Below, in pieces: positions 14,842 to 22,289 of a DNA stretch of 37,121 nt (its first letter is position 1; the number at the start of each line of letters is the position of its first letter). The notes below the pieces were generated by a model. The model ran no database searches. It was not told the DNA's origin and saw only the letters and a program-made list of their open reading frames with translations. The stretch is from Gordonia neofelifaecis NRRL B-59395 (GTDB lineage: Bacteria; Actinomycetota; Actinomycetes; Mycobacteriales; Mycobacteriaceae). Location: assembly GCF_000192435.1 (NCBI RefSeq), contig NZ_AEUD01000024.1:1-37121 (forward strand). Direction: 5' to 3'. A program made the position numbers and the translations under genes.

Positions 14842-16820
14842 CGAGGCTGACCCGCGCTCGCCTGATCACTCGGCACCGTGGTGCCGTCGGCCGCGACCGC
14901 GAAGCTGCCCTGTCCGGTGATCACCTCGGCGCTCTCGCGACCGAAGGCTGGCAGTGCGATGCCGGTCGCATTCCCGACGTACTGGATCGACAGACCACGT
15001 GAGTTGCCGGGGCCGGGCGCGGTCTGCACCACCATGCCGTCCCTGAAGGAGGTGATGTCCAACGGAGACGGCCCCGCTCCGGCCACGATCCGCCCGTCGA
15101 CGATCTGGACCGACGTCCGCACGGACGGACTGTCACCGACGACGATGAACGACCGCCCGGCCGCCGGCTGCGTGTTCCACCGGAACTCGGGGTTCTGATG
15201 GGGCGCCACGAACTCGGCGAGCACCGGGACGACGGACCCGAGCTGCACGATCGGATCCGCACCCTGGGTATTCGGGATGTACACGGCGAAACCCGGAGCC
15301 AGCTCCGCCGGGACGGAGGTGAAGCCCGCGCCCGGGTCGTTCCCCATCTGCAGCGCGGACGCAGGCAGCAGCTGCATCGGGTACGGCGTCACCCGCACGT
15401 CGCAGCCGCCGATGTTGCGGTCACGCACCACGGAGATCTGCAGATCGTTCGACAGCCGCTGAGCAGTGGGCGGCAGCGGCACCACCAGATCGCCGTTGTT
15501 CTGGGCGAGTCGACGACTGACCAGCATCTGATCGTTGAGCCGGACCGTCATCACCCACGTCAGGTCGTCCGGCGTCGCAGGCAGCTGCAGGGCCACCCGA
15601 ACCGACTGCGGCAGGCGGCCGCCCGGAAGGTCGTTGAGCGAGTAGCGCACTCGCCAGTTCTGCGAATTCGTCACGTCGACCACCGAGGTGTCCGCACCGA
15701 GCGATGCCAGACTCACCTGATCGCCGGACGGGTCCGCCGCGGGCACCGACTTCGGATCGGTGGAGCCCGCGTCCGCAGTGGTGACCGGCTCCTGGGTCAG
15801 GAAATTCGCCGCCGTCGCACCGTCGGGTTCGACCACGCCGAGGACGGGAATGTCGTCCGCCGTCCCGACGACAAGTCCACCCGTTGCCTTCCCGGTGGCC
15901 TGCCAGCCGAGCTGCGACAGACTCTGCGCGGGGCCCACCAGCAAAGCGTCGTCGGTGTTCGACGACGGCATGGTGGCCGAGTAGGTGACATCGTGACCCG
16001 CCTGCGTCAATGCGATTCCCAGCTGGGCGGCGGTGGTCTTCCATTCGTCGCTCGCATCCGGCATCACGATGGTGACGTCACGGTCCCAGGAGACCACCGC
16101 GTCGCGCACCGTGTGCACCGGTTCCGACAGCGCGGCCTCGGCGACCGAGTCAGGAGCCAGGTGCACCTGCGTGCCGGTGACCTCGCGGTCGGTGCACCTC
16201 TGGTCGGAGAGGTCGCTGTCGATGCGGATCTGGACGCGGACCCGGCCGTCGGCGGCGAGCTGTTCGGGCACGTCGATGTACTGGTCCAGGTCGTGCTCAC
16301 CGTGCGGGAGTTCCTGGGTGAACACCTGTTGGCCGTCCATCTTGACGGTCAGGAAGCTCACGCTGTCCTGCCCGACGGAAGTCGTGCCGCTCAGATGAAC
16401 CCGCGTCTGCTCACGGGTCGAGTCGGTCGGGAAGGTCACCAGAAAGCTGGTGGACGGCGAATCGTCGTTCAGCCACACGCCGTCGCCGTGACCGGAACCG
16501 GCGATCGACTTGCTGAAGTGTCGCTCCGGCGGCACGTGCAGGCTCATGTCGTCCGCGTCCGTGGTGAACCACGTCGGCCGCGCGAGGATGAAGATCAGCA
16601 GCACGACGATGGCGATCCCGAATACGATCAGCGCGACCTTGGGAATTCGCCTGCCCTTCTCGCCCTTGAAGTACTCGTCTTCGAGTGCCTCCGGCTCCTT
16701 CGGCTGGCTGGTGGCTGCACCGGCCGCCGGTTCCGCATCACCAGACGACGGGTCGCCTGGCGACGGCGATTCCTCGTTCGGTCGCGATTCGTCGTTCGGT
16801 CGCGATTCGTCGTCGCTCAC
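14838..16820 (-). CDS. BcsB-like exported subunit of a polysaccharide synthase
   Basis: A 660-residue protein with a charged, low-complexity N-terminus (about 1-60) that includes a tandem ESRPNDESRPNEE repeat, one transmembrane helix at about 62-81 (VALIVFGIAIVVLLIFILA) and a large extracytoplasmic region. That region resembles BcsB: alternating beta-sandwich segments such as VSFLTVKMDGQQVFTQELP and WVMTVRLNDQMLVSRRLA, with a conserved-type Cys in SDQRCTDREV. In proteobacterial BcsB the main anchor is C-terminal; here it is N-terminal and the tail is soluble, a clear difference. GTG 16820 has GGGGAGA upstream. It is the first gene of a two-gene operon with the glycosyltransferase and presumably guides the nascent glycan outside the membrane. 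The BcsB assignment rests on pattern and gene pairing. Confidence 0.7.
   Translation of the reverse strand: MSDDESRPNDESRPNEESPSPGDPSSGDAEPAAGAATSQPKEPEALEDEYFKGEKGRRIPKVALIVFGIAIVVLLIFILARPTWFTTDADDMSLHVPPERHFSKSIAGSGHGDGVWLNDDSPSTSFLVTFPTDSTREQTRVHLSGTTSVGQDSVSFLTVKMDGQQVFTQELPHGEHDLDQYIDVPEQLAADGRVRVQIRIDSDLSDQRCTDREVTGTQVHLAPDSVAEAALSEPVHTVRDAVVSWDRDVTIVMPDASDEWKTTAAQLGIALTQAGHDVTYSATMPSSNTDDALLVGPAQSLSQLGWQATGKATGGLVVGTADDIPVLGVVEPDGATAANFLTQEPVTTADAGSTDPKSVPAADPSGDQVSLASLGADTSVVDVTNSQNWRVRYSLNDLPGGRLPQSVRVALQLPATPDDLTWVMTVRLNDQMLVSRRLAQNNGDLVVPLPPTAQRLSNDLQISVVRDRNIGGCDVRVTPYPMQLLPASALQMGNDPGAGFTSVPAELAPGFAVYIPNTQGADPIVQLGSVVPVLAEFVAPHQNPEFRWNTQPAAGRSFIVVGDSPSVRTSVQIVDGRIVAGAGPSPLDITSFRDGMVVQTAPGPGNSRGLSIQYVGNATGIALPAFGRESAEVITGQGSFAVAADGTTVPSDQASAGQPR
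16767..16815. repeat. 18-bp tandem repeat inside the BcsB-like gene
   Basis: About 2.7 copies of CGATTCGTCGTTCGGTCG, which encode the SRPNDE/SRPNEE repeats near the N-terminus of the BcsB-like protein. The unit is a multiple of three, so copy-number change would keep the frame. Confidence 0.85.
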
Positions 16821-16932
16821 GTTCTCCCCTTCGGCCCGGCCTCTTCGTCGACATTATCGCGGGCTCTGATTCAACCGCCCCTTTTCGCCTCACCCGTACG
16901 GGGCGAGGCATCGACCCTCCAGAGCGCTGAAT

Positions 16933-16947
16933 TCCCACCCAGTGGGC
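16933..16947. promoter_or_regulatory. Palindromic operator candidate, site 5 (TCCC-N7-GGGC)
   Basis: TCCC-ACCCAGT-GGGC, 73 bases before the SDR gene at 17020 and 113 bases before the divergent BcsB-like gene. The last position deviates from the consensus. Its place fits control of the SDR transcript, although the divergent polysaccharide operon cannot be excluded. Confidence 0.45.
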
Positions 16948-17019
16948 CATCCGCCGCGCTTTCATCTGCAATCGCGTTAATTTGCGTCAATAACCGTCGG
17001 ACCGAATCGAGGATCACGA

Positions 17020-17853
17020 ATGGCGAGTGCAGCAGAAGTCTTCGGCGGCGGGGTGCTCGCCGTCACTGGCGGCGGCGCAGGCGTCGGCGAGGGCCTCGCC
17101 CGCTATGCCGCGTCGATCGGCATGTCGGTGGCGATCGGTGACGTCGACGTCGACGCCGCAGAACGAGTGGCCGCAGACATCGTCTCGGCGGGCGGTCGTG
17201 CCGTGGCGCGTCGCGTCGACGTCCGCGACGCGAGCCAGGTCGAAGCCTGGGCCGACTCCGTCTACGCCGATCTCGGTCCGGTGCGGCTGCTGATCAACAA
17301 TGCGGGCGTCGAGCAGTTCGGTTACCTGTGGGACACGCCCGTCGACAACTGGCGGCGGCTCATCGACATCAACGTCACCGGCGTCTTCAACGGCGTGAAG
17401 GCCTTCGTTCCGAGGATGGCGGACGCGGGCGAACCCGCCCACATCTGGAACCTGTCGTCGATCGGCGGCGTCGCCGTCGCGGCCCGGCAGGGTCCGTACA
17501 TCGTCAGCAAGCATGCGGTGCTCGCGCTGACCGAGAACCTGCTCGTCGACGTGCGGGGCGCAGGTCTGGACATCTCCGTCGCCGCGGTCCTCCCCGCATC
17601 GGTGGCGAGCAACATCTTCGACTCCGCGGGTGGAGTCGAGGCCGGCGACGAGGCCGCCTCGGACGCCGAACGCGAGGCGATGCTCAAGCTCCGCGACACG
17701 GCGATGTCGCCGCTCGAGGCGGCTGAGCGGGTCTTCGCCCAAGCCGCGGGAGGCGAGTTCTATCTGCTGACCCACGCGGAGCTCGTCGGCACCGCGATGG
17801 CGGCCCGCGGCGAACAACTCCGGACGCGGACCGCGCCCCGGTCGCGGACCTGA
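17020..17853 (+). CDS. Short-chain dehydrogenase/reductase (SDR), classical type
   Basis: A 277-residue NAD(P)-dependent oxidoreductase. Seen: the cofactor motif TGGGAGVGEG (about 16-25), an acidic residue after beta-2 in GDVDVDAAE that suggests NAD preference, NNAG, the catalytic Ser in NLSSIGG, and Tyr/Lys in YIVSK. The C-terminal substrate region after about 185 has no assignable specificity. The ATG has GAGGATC upstream. It is the first of three genes (SDR, SDR, TetR) separated by 27 and 43 bases, probably one transcript. Context suggests oxidation or reduction of a steroid hydroxyl or keto group; position on the steroid is unknown. Confidence 0.85.
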   Translation: MASAAEVFGGGVLAVTGGGAGVGEGLARYAASIGMSVAIGDVDVDAAERVAADIVSAGGRAVARRVDVRDASQVEAWADSVYADLGPVRLLINNAGVEQFGYLWDTPVDNWRRLIDINVTGVFNGVKAFVPRMADAGEPAHIWNLSSIGGVAVAARQGPYIVSKHAVLALTENLLVDVRGAGLDISVAAVLPASVASNIFDSAGGVEAGDEAASDAEREAMLKLRDTAMSPLEAAERVFAQAAGGEFYLLTHAELVGTAMAARGEQLRTRTAPRSRT

Positions 17854-17880
17854 CCCATCCCGCAACCAGACGGAGCAACC

Positions 17881-18765
17881 ATGCAAACACTTCAGGGCAA
17901 GACCGCCCTCGTCACAGGAAGCAGCCGAGGCATCGGACGGGCGATCGCGCAACGACTCGCTGCAGACGGCGCGACGGTGGTCGTGACCGCACGTTCCCAT
18001 GCCGCATCCGAGTCGACCCGCGGTGGCAGAACCGAGACGATCCCCGGGACCGTCGCCGAAACGGTCGCACTGATCGAAGCCGCGGGCGGTACCGCCATCG
18101 CCCTGCCCGCCGATCTCACCGATCCCGACCAACGCGATGCGCTGATTCGGGAGACGGTGCAACGAACCGGTCGCCTCGACATCCTCGTGAACAACGCAGG
18201 CTTCGCGGACTACTCGACCATCGACACCATGTCGATGGCGGCATTCGACCGGACCGTGGACCACTATCTCCGCGTTCCGTTCGCCCTGTCGCAGGCCGCC
18301 ATCCCGCACATGCGGGCGGCGGGCGCGGGCTGGATCGTCAACGTCGGCTCGTCTACCGGGCTTCCGCCGATCCGGCCGTTCCGCGACTACAACAAGGACT
18401 CCGGGGACGTGATCTACGCGTCCGCGAAGGCCGCTCTGCATCGGTTCAGCCAGGGCCTCGCCGCCGAGCTGTTGGCCGACGACATCGCGGTCAACGTCGT
18501 CGGCCCGTCGACCGCGGTCCGAACGCCTGGAGCGGCGGCGCTGCTGCCGGACGGCTACGAGTGCGAGCCCGTGGAGTACCTCGCCCAGACCGTCCGCGAG
18601 ATGTGCGTGGTGCCGGCAGCCGAACGCACCGGGCTGGTCGCCTTCAGCCTCCACTACCCGTGGAGCACGGGAACCACGGTCCGGACGCTCGACGGCACCG
18701 GCGAACTGCCGCCGCTGGAGCCGCCCGCGTGGTCGAATCCGAACATCGTGCCCGCCGGAGTGTGA
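17881..18765 (+). CDS. Short-chain dehydrogenase/reductase (SDR)
   Basis: A 294-residue SDR with TGSSRGIG (13-20), NNAG, Ser in VGSSTG and Tyr/Lys in YASAK. Two features are less usual: an insertion at about 40-60 (RGGRTETIPGTVAE) between beta-2 and the next helix, and a long proline-rich C-terminal tail (ELPPLEPPAWSNPNIV). The Arg in TARSH after beta-2 suggests NADP use. GGAGCAACC precedes the ATG. It is the second gene of the SDR-SDR-TetR transcript. Substrate unknown; a steroid or a side-chain aldehyde/ketone is inferred from context. Confidence 0.82.
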   Translation: MQTLQGKTALVTGSSRGIGRAIAQRLAADGATVVVTARSHAASESTRGGRTETIPGTVAETVALIEAAGGTAIALPADLTDPDQRDALIRETVQRTGRLDILVNNAGFADYSTIDTMSMAAFDRTVDHYLRVPFALSQAAIPHMRAAGAGWIVNVGSSTGLPPIRPFRDYNKDSGDVIYASAKAALHRFSQGLAAELLADDIAVNVVGPSTAVRTPGAAALLPDGYECEPVEYLAQTVREMCVVPAAERTGLVAFSLHYPWSTGTTVRTLDGTGELPPLEPPAWSNPNIVPAGV

Positions 18766-18783
18766 CGACGTCGCGAGACGTCG
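18766..18783. promoter_or_regulatory. Small palindrome before tetR
   Basis: CGACGTC-GCGA-GACGTCG, a 7-bp perfect stem just after the SDR stop codon and 25 bases before the TetR start. It could be an autoregulatory operator or only a weak hairpin. Confidence 0.3.
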
Positions 18784-18808
18784 CCTTCCTCCCGCTAGAG
18801 TCGACCAG

Positions 18809-19423
18809 ATGACGCCTCCGCGACCGCGCTCCGAGTCGGCAGCCGACGCCCGCCGAGCGGAGATTCTCGCAGTCGCGGCTCGACTGTTCGCGAGGAAGGG
18901 CATCGAGGCGACGTCCGTGCGCGAAATCGCCGACGGCGTCGGGCTGAACCCCGGAGCGCTGTACCACTACTTCCCGTCCAAGGGCGATATCGCGGGCACG
19001 CTGATCACCGGTTACCTCACCGACCTCCTCGCCGACTACCGTGCCGCCGGGCTCGACGACCGGGAGCCGCGGGATCGGCTGCGGGCGATCGTCGAGGTCT
19101 CGCTGCGGACGGGAGCGAGCCGTCCCGACGCGACGAAGGTGTATCACGCCGAATTCCCCGAACTGAGGACTCGACGGGACTACGCCCGGGCCGGCGAGTT
19201 GACGACCATCATCCAGCAGATATGGCTCGACGCCATCGAGTCCGGCAAGGACGCGGGGATCCTCCGCACCGACGTCCCCACCAAGATCTTCCATCGCTTC
19301 CTGCGCGATGCGGTGTGGTTCAGCGTCTACTGGCGCCGCCCCGACGACGAGTTCTCCGTCGCCGAGTTGTCCGAATTATGCGTCTCACTCTTCCTGGATG
19401 GTATGGGGACGAAACCGGCATAA
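18809..19423 (+). CDS. TetR-family regulator resembling KstR2
   Basis: A 204-residue TetR protein. The helix-turn-helix is at about 20-62 (ILAVAARLFARKGIEATSVREIA then LNPGALYHYFPSKGDI), and the C-terminal ligand domain contains IWLDAIESGKDAGILRTD and FLRDAVWFSVYWRRPDDE. From memory this resembles KstR2, the HIP-CoA-responsive repressor of C/D-ring genes (its FIRDTTWVSVRWYRP corresponds). I did not find the KstR2 operator type in the window, so it is more likely a related local repressor. Two TTGAA-NNATCATTCAA palindromes lie just downstream, at 19476 and 19542, in front of the next operon, and are natural candidates for its operators. Confidence 0.85.
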   Translation: MTPPRPRSESAADARRAEILAVAARLFARKGIEATSVREIADGVGLNPGALYHYFPSKGDIAGTLITGYLTDLLADYRAAGLDDREPRDRLRAIVEVSLRTGASRPDATKVYHAEFPELRTRRDYARAGELTTIIQQIWLDAIESGKDAGILRTDVPTKIFHRFLRDAVWFSVYWRRPDDEFSVAELSELCVSLFLDGMGTKPA

Positions 19424-19475
19424 CCCCACTCGTCGAGCTAGCGGTGCGCCCCCGGCGATCCTCCATTGCTGCAAT

Positions 19476-19491
19476 TTGAATGATCATTCAA
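19476..19491. promoter_or_regulatory. TetR-type palindrome A
   Basis: A perfect 16-bp palindrome, TTGAATGATCATTCAA, 52 bases after the tetR stop codon and upstream of the VOC-SDR-DegT operon. Its AT content is far above the surroundings. Confidence 0.6.
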
Positions 19492-19494
19492 CTG

Positions 19495-19509
19495 TCCCGC
19501 TGAATGGAA
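19495..19509. promoter_or_regulatory. Palindromic operator candidate, site 6 (TCCC-N7-GGAA)
   Basis: TCCC-GCTGAAT-GGAA, three bases after palindrome A, so this promoter region carries both operator types. It lies 53 bases before the VOC gene start. Confidence 0.5.
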
Positions 19510-19541
19510 TTATTGCGGAACATCCTTGTGCTCATCATCAA

Positions 19542-19559
19542 TTTGAACGATCATTCAAA
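19542..19559. promoter_or_regulatory. TetR-type palindrome B
   Basis: TTTGAACGATCATTCAAA, 18 bp with one central mismatch pair, centred 67 bases from palindrome A. It ends two bases before the GTG at 19562, so bound protein would cover the start of that gene. Confidence 0.6.
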
Positions 19560-19561
19560 CC

Positions 19562-20128
19562 GTGATCGACGAAGCCTGCCACTCACCTCGCGCCGGGTCG
19601 GGGCACGCCGTTGCCGGGGTATTGGACATCGGGCGCCTCCACCACGTCGGCATGGTCGTCGACGACATCGACGCGGCCGCACAGCAGCTCTCGGCCGCAC
19701 TCGGGGTGGACTTCACGGTCGGCGACGAGTCGTCGTACCGGTGCCGGATACACGGCGAAGTACACCTCACGACTCAACGCCTGGGGCTGTCGTCGACCAT
19801 CGGTCCGCACATCGAACTCCTGCGCTCGGTTCCAGGCTCTGAAGTCTGGTCGCCCGCACCCGGAATCCACCATCTGGGCTACGAGGTCGACGATCTGCCC
19901 TCGGCGTCCGCCCTCCTCACCGAGCGCGGCCTCCCGCTCTGGGTGCAGGGCCTGCACGAGGACGGTTCAGCGGCGGGTACCGCCTATCACCGCACTCCCG
20001 CCGGACCGACGATCGAGCTGCTCGACCGGGCGACGGTGCACCGTCTCGCTTCCCGATTCCGGTGCTGTGCGGTCCACCTGGCAGCGGACCCCGACACGAA
20101 CCGACCGACACCGACGAGATCGACGTGA
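19562..20128 (+). CDS. VOC (glyoxalase-fold) protein, unknown function
   Basis: A 188-residue protein, or about 168 if it starts later. It has two VOC half units: RLHHVGMVVDDIDAAAQQLSAALG near residue 25, and PGIHHLGYEVDDLPSASALL near 100, with a possible metal-ligand Glu in GPTIELLDR. The general layout is that of methylmalonyl-CoA-epimerase-like VOC proteins. The start is uncertain: GTG 19562 touches operator palindrome B and has no ribosome site, whereas TTG 19622 has a GGGG run nearby and would start close to the conserved domain. The tail after about residue 160 is non-conserved in appearance. It is the first gene of an operon with a mycofactocin-type SDR and the DegT-fold dehydratase-like protein. 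Confidence 0.72.
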   Translation: MIDEACHSPRAGSGHAVAGVLDIGRLHHVGMVVDDIDAAAQQLSAALGVDFTVGDESSYRCRIHGEVHLTTQRLGLSSTIGPHIELLRSVPGSEVWSPAPGIHHLGYEVDDLPSASALLTERGLPLWVQGLHEDGSAAGTAYHRTPAGPTIELLDRATVHRLASRFRCCAVHLAADPDTNRPTPTRST

Positions 20129-20150
20129 GAAGAAGGAGCGCGGATTGAGA

Positions 20151-20942
20151 ATGCAGGGAAAGGTCGTGCTGGTCACCGGCGCGGCTCAGAGCCAGGGCCA
20201 GGGCCATGCCATCGCCATGGCCGAGGCGGGGGCCGACGTCATCGCGGTCGACATCTGTCGGCAGCTCGACATCGTCCCGTACCCCATGGGCACACCGGAT
20301 GGGCTCGCCGAGACGGCCCGTCGCGTCGAGGCGCTCGGCCGTCGCGTCCACACCGCCCAGGTCGACGTCCGTGATCGGACCGAGCTCACCCGCGCAGTCG
20401 ATGCGGGCGTCGAGCGCCTCGGCAGACTCGACGTCGCGGTGGCCAACGCCTCGATCTGCACCGTCCAGCCGCACGACCGGGTGACCGACGAGGTCTGGCA
20501 GACGACCATCGACGTCAATCTGACCGGTGTGTGGAACACCTGCAGTGCCGCCATCGGCCACCTCACCGACACCCGCGGCAACATCGTGATCATCGGCTCC
20601 ACCGGCAGCACCGTCGGCCTGCCGTTCTACACGCCGTACGTGGCGGCCAAGCACGCGCTGACCGGGCTCTGCCGGTCGTTGGCACTTGAACTCGCCGACC
20701 GCAGCATCCGGGTGAACATGATCAACCCGACCGGTGTCGACACGCCGCAGGGTCATTCGAAGGTGCTTCCAGCCCTGCTGGCGAGCAGACCCGATCTGGG
20801 TCCGATCTTCATGAACAGCCTGCCGGTGGATCGAATCGACCCGGCCGACGTCACCAACGCCCTCCTGTACCTCGCCTCCGACGACGCGCGCTACGTCACC
20901 GGCGTGCAACTACCTGTCGACGCCGGTTCGACCATCCGCTGA
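20151..20942 (+). CDS. Mycofactocin-coupled SDR family oxidoreductase
   Basis: A 263-residue SDR. The pattern GAAQSQGQGHAIAMAEAGADVIAVDIC, here cited by its ends, followed by YPMGTPDGLAETARRVEALG and VDVRD, is that of the carveol-dehydrogenase-like group whose members hold NAD without exchange and pass electrons to mycofactocin. The catalytic Ser is in IGSTGS and Tyr/Lys in YVAAK, and it ends YVTGVQLPVDAGSTIR like other members. ATG 20151 lies 12 bases from AGGAG; TTG 20145 lies 6 bases from it and may be the true start. It is probably a hydroxysteroid dehydrogenase. It comes 22 bases after the VOC gene and 46 before the DegT-fold gene. The mycofactocin biosynthesis genes are not in the window. 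Confidence 0.85.
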   Translation: MQGKVVLVTGAAQSQGQGHAIAMAEAGADVIAVDICRQLDIVPYPMGTPDGLAETARRVEALGRRVHTAQVDVRDRTELTRAVDAGVERLGRLDVAVANASICTVQPHDRVTDEVWQTTIDVNLTGVWNTCSAAIGHLTDTRGNIVIIGSTGSTVGLPFYTPYVAAKHALTGLCRSLALELADRSIRVNMINPTGVDTPQGHSKVLPALLASRPDLGPIFMNSLPVDRIDPADVTNALLYLASDDARYVTGVQLPVDAGSTIR

Positions 20943-20988
20943 GACCCGATACGCGAAGCCCGATTCCCCACTACCCGAGGAGAAGACG

Positions 20989-22206
20989 ATGACCCGAGTC
21001 ATCTATGCACGCAGCGTCCACGACGAACGCGAGATCGAGGCCTGCCTGAAGGTCCTGCGCGGCGGACCGTACGCGATGAAGATCGGCGAGAACGTCGCGG
21101 AGATGGAACGCCGAGTAGCCGAGTTGTACGGAAAGAAGCTGGGCCTGATGTGCAACTCCGGTTCGTCCGCACTCTATCTGGCGCTCGAACTGCTCGGCCT
21201 CCCCAAGGGCTCGGAGGTGATCACCTCGCCGCTGACCTTCTCGACCGACGTCTCCCCGATCGTCCGGGGCGGCTGGGTACCGGTGTTCGTCGACGTCGAG
21301 CCGGACACCTACAACGTCGACGTAGGCAAGATCGAGGAGCTGATCACCGAGAAGACCGGGGCGATCCTGGTGCCGAACCTCGCCGGGAACGCGCCCGACT
21401 GGGATGCGATCCGCACGATCGCCGACCGCCACGGTCTGAAAGTCATCGAAGACTCCTGCGACTGCATCGGGACCACCTTGCGCGGAACCAAGACCGGATC
21501 GCGATCGGACATCACCGTCACCAGCTTCGCGATGGCGCACATCATCACCTGCGCGGGCAACGGCGGCATGGTGTGCCTCGACGACGAACTCCTGCGCGAC
21601 AAGGGGCTGATGCTCCGGCGCTGGGGCAGGCGGTCGGAACCGCACCTGTTCGGCTCCGCCGGCGAGGGTCGTGTGTTCCGCGAGGAACTCGACGGCGTCG
21701 CCTACGACAACGACTTCATCTTCGACGTCCTGCCGTGGAACTTCGAACCATCCGAACTCGGTGCGGCGTTCGGTCTGGTCCAGCTGAGCAAGCTGGAACA
21801 GAACTACCGGCGGCGGCACCAGATCTTCGAGGCCTTCTCCGCAGCCTTCGGCGCCTATCCGGATCTGTTCCGACTGCCCCGCCAACTCCCCGACTTCCAC
21901 ACCGCATGGCTCTGCTATCCGGTCACCGTGCGTTCCGACGCCGGGTTCACGCGGTCGGACCTCCAGGAATCTCTCGAAGCCGAGGGCATCGACACGCGCA
22001 CGGTGTGGAGTGGCAATGTGACCCGGCACCCGATGATGCGCGACGTCGAGTACCGGGTGCCCGCCGGCGGACTGCCCTTCGCCGACGAGGTGTTCGAGCG
22101 CGGGATGTCGTTGGGAATGAGCCATGGGATGAGCGACGAGGAACTCGGCCACGTGGTCGCGAGCATTCACGCCTTCGCCTCCCGGCACGCCCCGGCTCGG
22201 AGCTGA
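20989..22206 (+). CDS. DegT-fold PLP/PMP enzyme with Lys-to-His change (RfbH/ColD-like 3-dehydratase type)
   Basis: A 405-residue protein of the DegT/DnrJ/EryC1/StrS fold-type-I family. Seen: NSGSSALYLAL (phosphate region), IEDSCDCIGTT with the pyridine-nitrogen Asp155, then SFAMAHIITCAGNGG. In aminotransferases of the family the sixth residue of that motif is the PLP-binding lysine; here it is His184, as in RfbH/E1 and ColD, which use PMP to remove a hydroxyl next to a keto group on nucleotide sugars. The stretches RRWGRR and PWNFEPSELGAAFGLVQLSKLE also follow RfbH. The cysteine-rich loop that holds the [2Fe-2S] cluster of E1 is absent, making it more ColD-like. There are no nucleotide-sugar genes nearby; it shares an operon with a mycofactocin-type SDR and a VOC protein. 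Its substrate may be a hydroxy-keto steroid (inference). Confidence 0.82.
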   Translation: MTRVIYARSVHDEREIEACLKVLRGGPYAMKIGENVAEMERRVAELYGKKLGLMCNSGSSALYLALELLGLPKGSEVITSPLTFSTDVSPIVRGGWVPVFVDVEPDTYNVDVGKIEELITEKTGAILVPNLAGNAPDWDAIRTIADRHGLKVIEDSCDCIGTTLRGTKTGSRSDITVTSFAMAHIITCAGNGGMVCLDDELLRDKGLMLRRWGRRSEPHLFGSAGEGRVFREELDGVAYDNDFIFDVLPWNFEPSELGAAFGLVQLSKLEQNYRRRHQIFEAFSAAFGAYPDLFRLPRQLPDFHTAWLCYPVTVRSDAGFTRSDLQESLEAEGIDTRTVWSGNVTRHPMMRDVEYRVPAGGLPFADEVFERGMSLGMSHGMSDEELGHVVASIHAFASRHAPARS

Positions 22207-22229
22207 CCTCGTCGGGCCGACCAGACCGC

Positions 22230-22262
22230 AGACGACGCCGGGCCATCGGCCCGGCGTCGTCT
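22230..22262 (+). terminator. Hairpin terminator after the DegT-fold gene
   Basis: A 15-bp perfect stem (AGACGACGCCGGGCC at 22230-22244 with 22248-22262) and a 3-base loop, between convergent genes, so it may serve both strands. Confidence 0.9.
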
Positions 22263-22289
22263 CTTGTTCGGAACGACTCGGAACTCAGC

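Noticed and set aside
16767-16815. Tandem 18-bp repeats considered as a CRISPR-like or regulatory array
   Set aside because: They are contiguous, without spacers, in frame, and encode a protein repeat; the same holds for the repeat at 28133-28186.
18809-19423. Calling the TetR protein KstR2 and expecting its known operator
   Set aside because: I noticed no AAGCAAGC-type KstR2 palindrome or TNNAAC-NN-GTTNNA KstR palindrome in the intergenic gaps; the nearby palindromes are of a different TTGAA type. The reading was by eye and not exhaustive.
20989-22206. Annotation of the DegT-fold protein as an ordinary aminotransferase
   Set aside because: The lysine that must form the PLP Schiff base is a histidine in an otherwise well-conserved motif, which is incompatible with standard transamination in this family.
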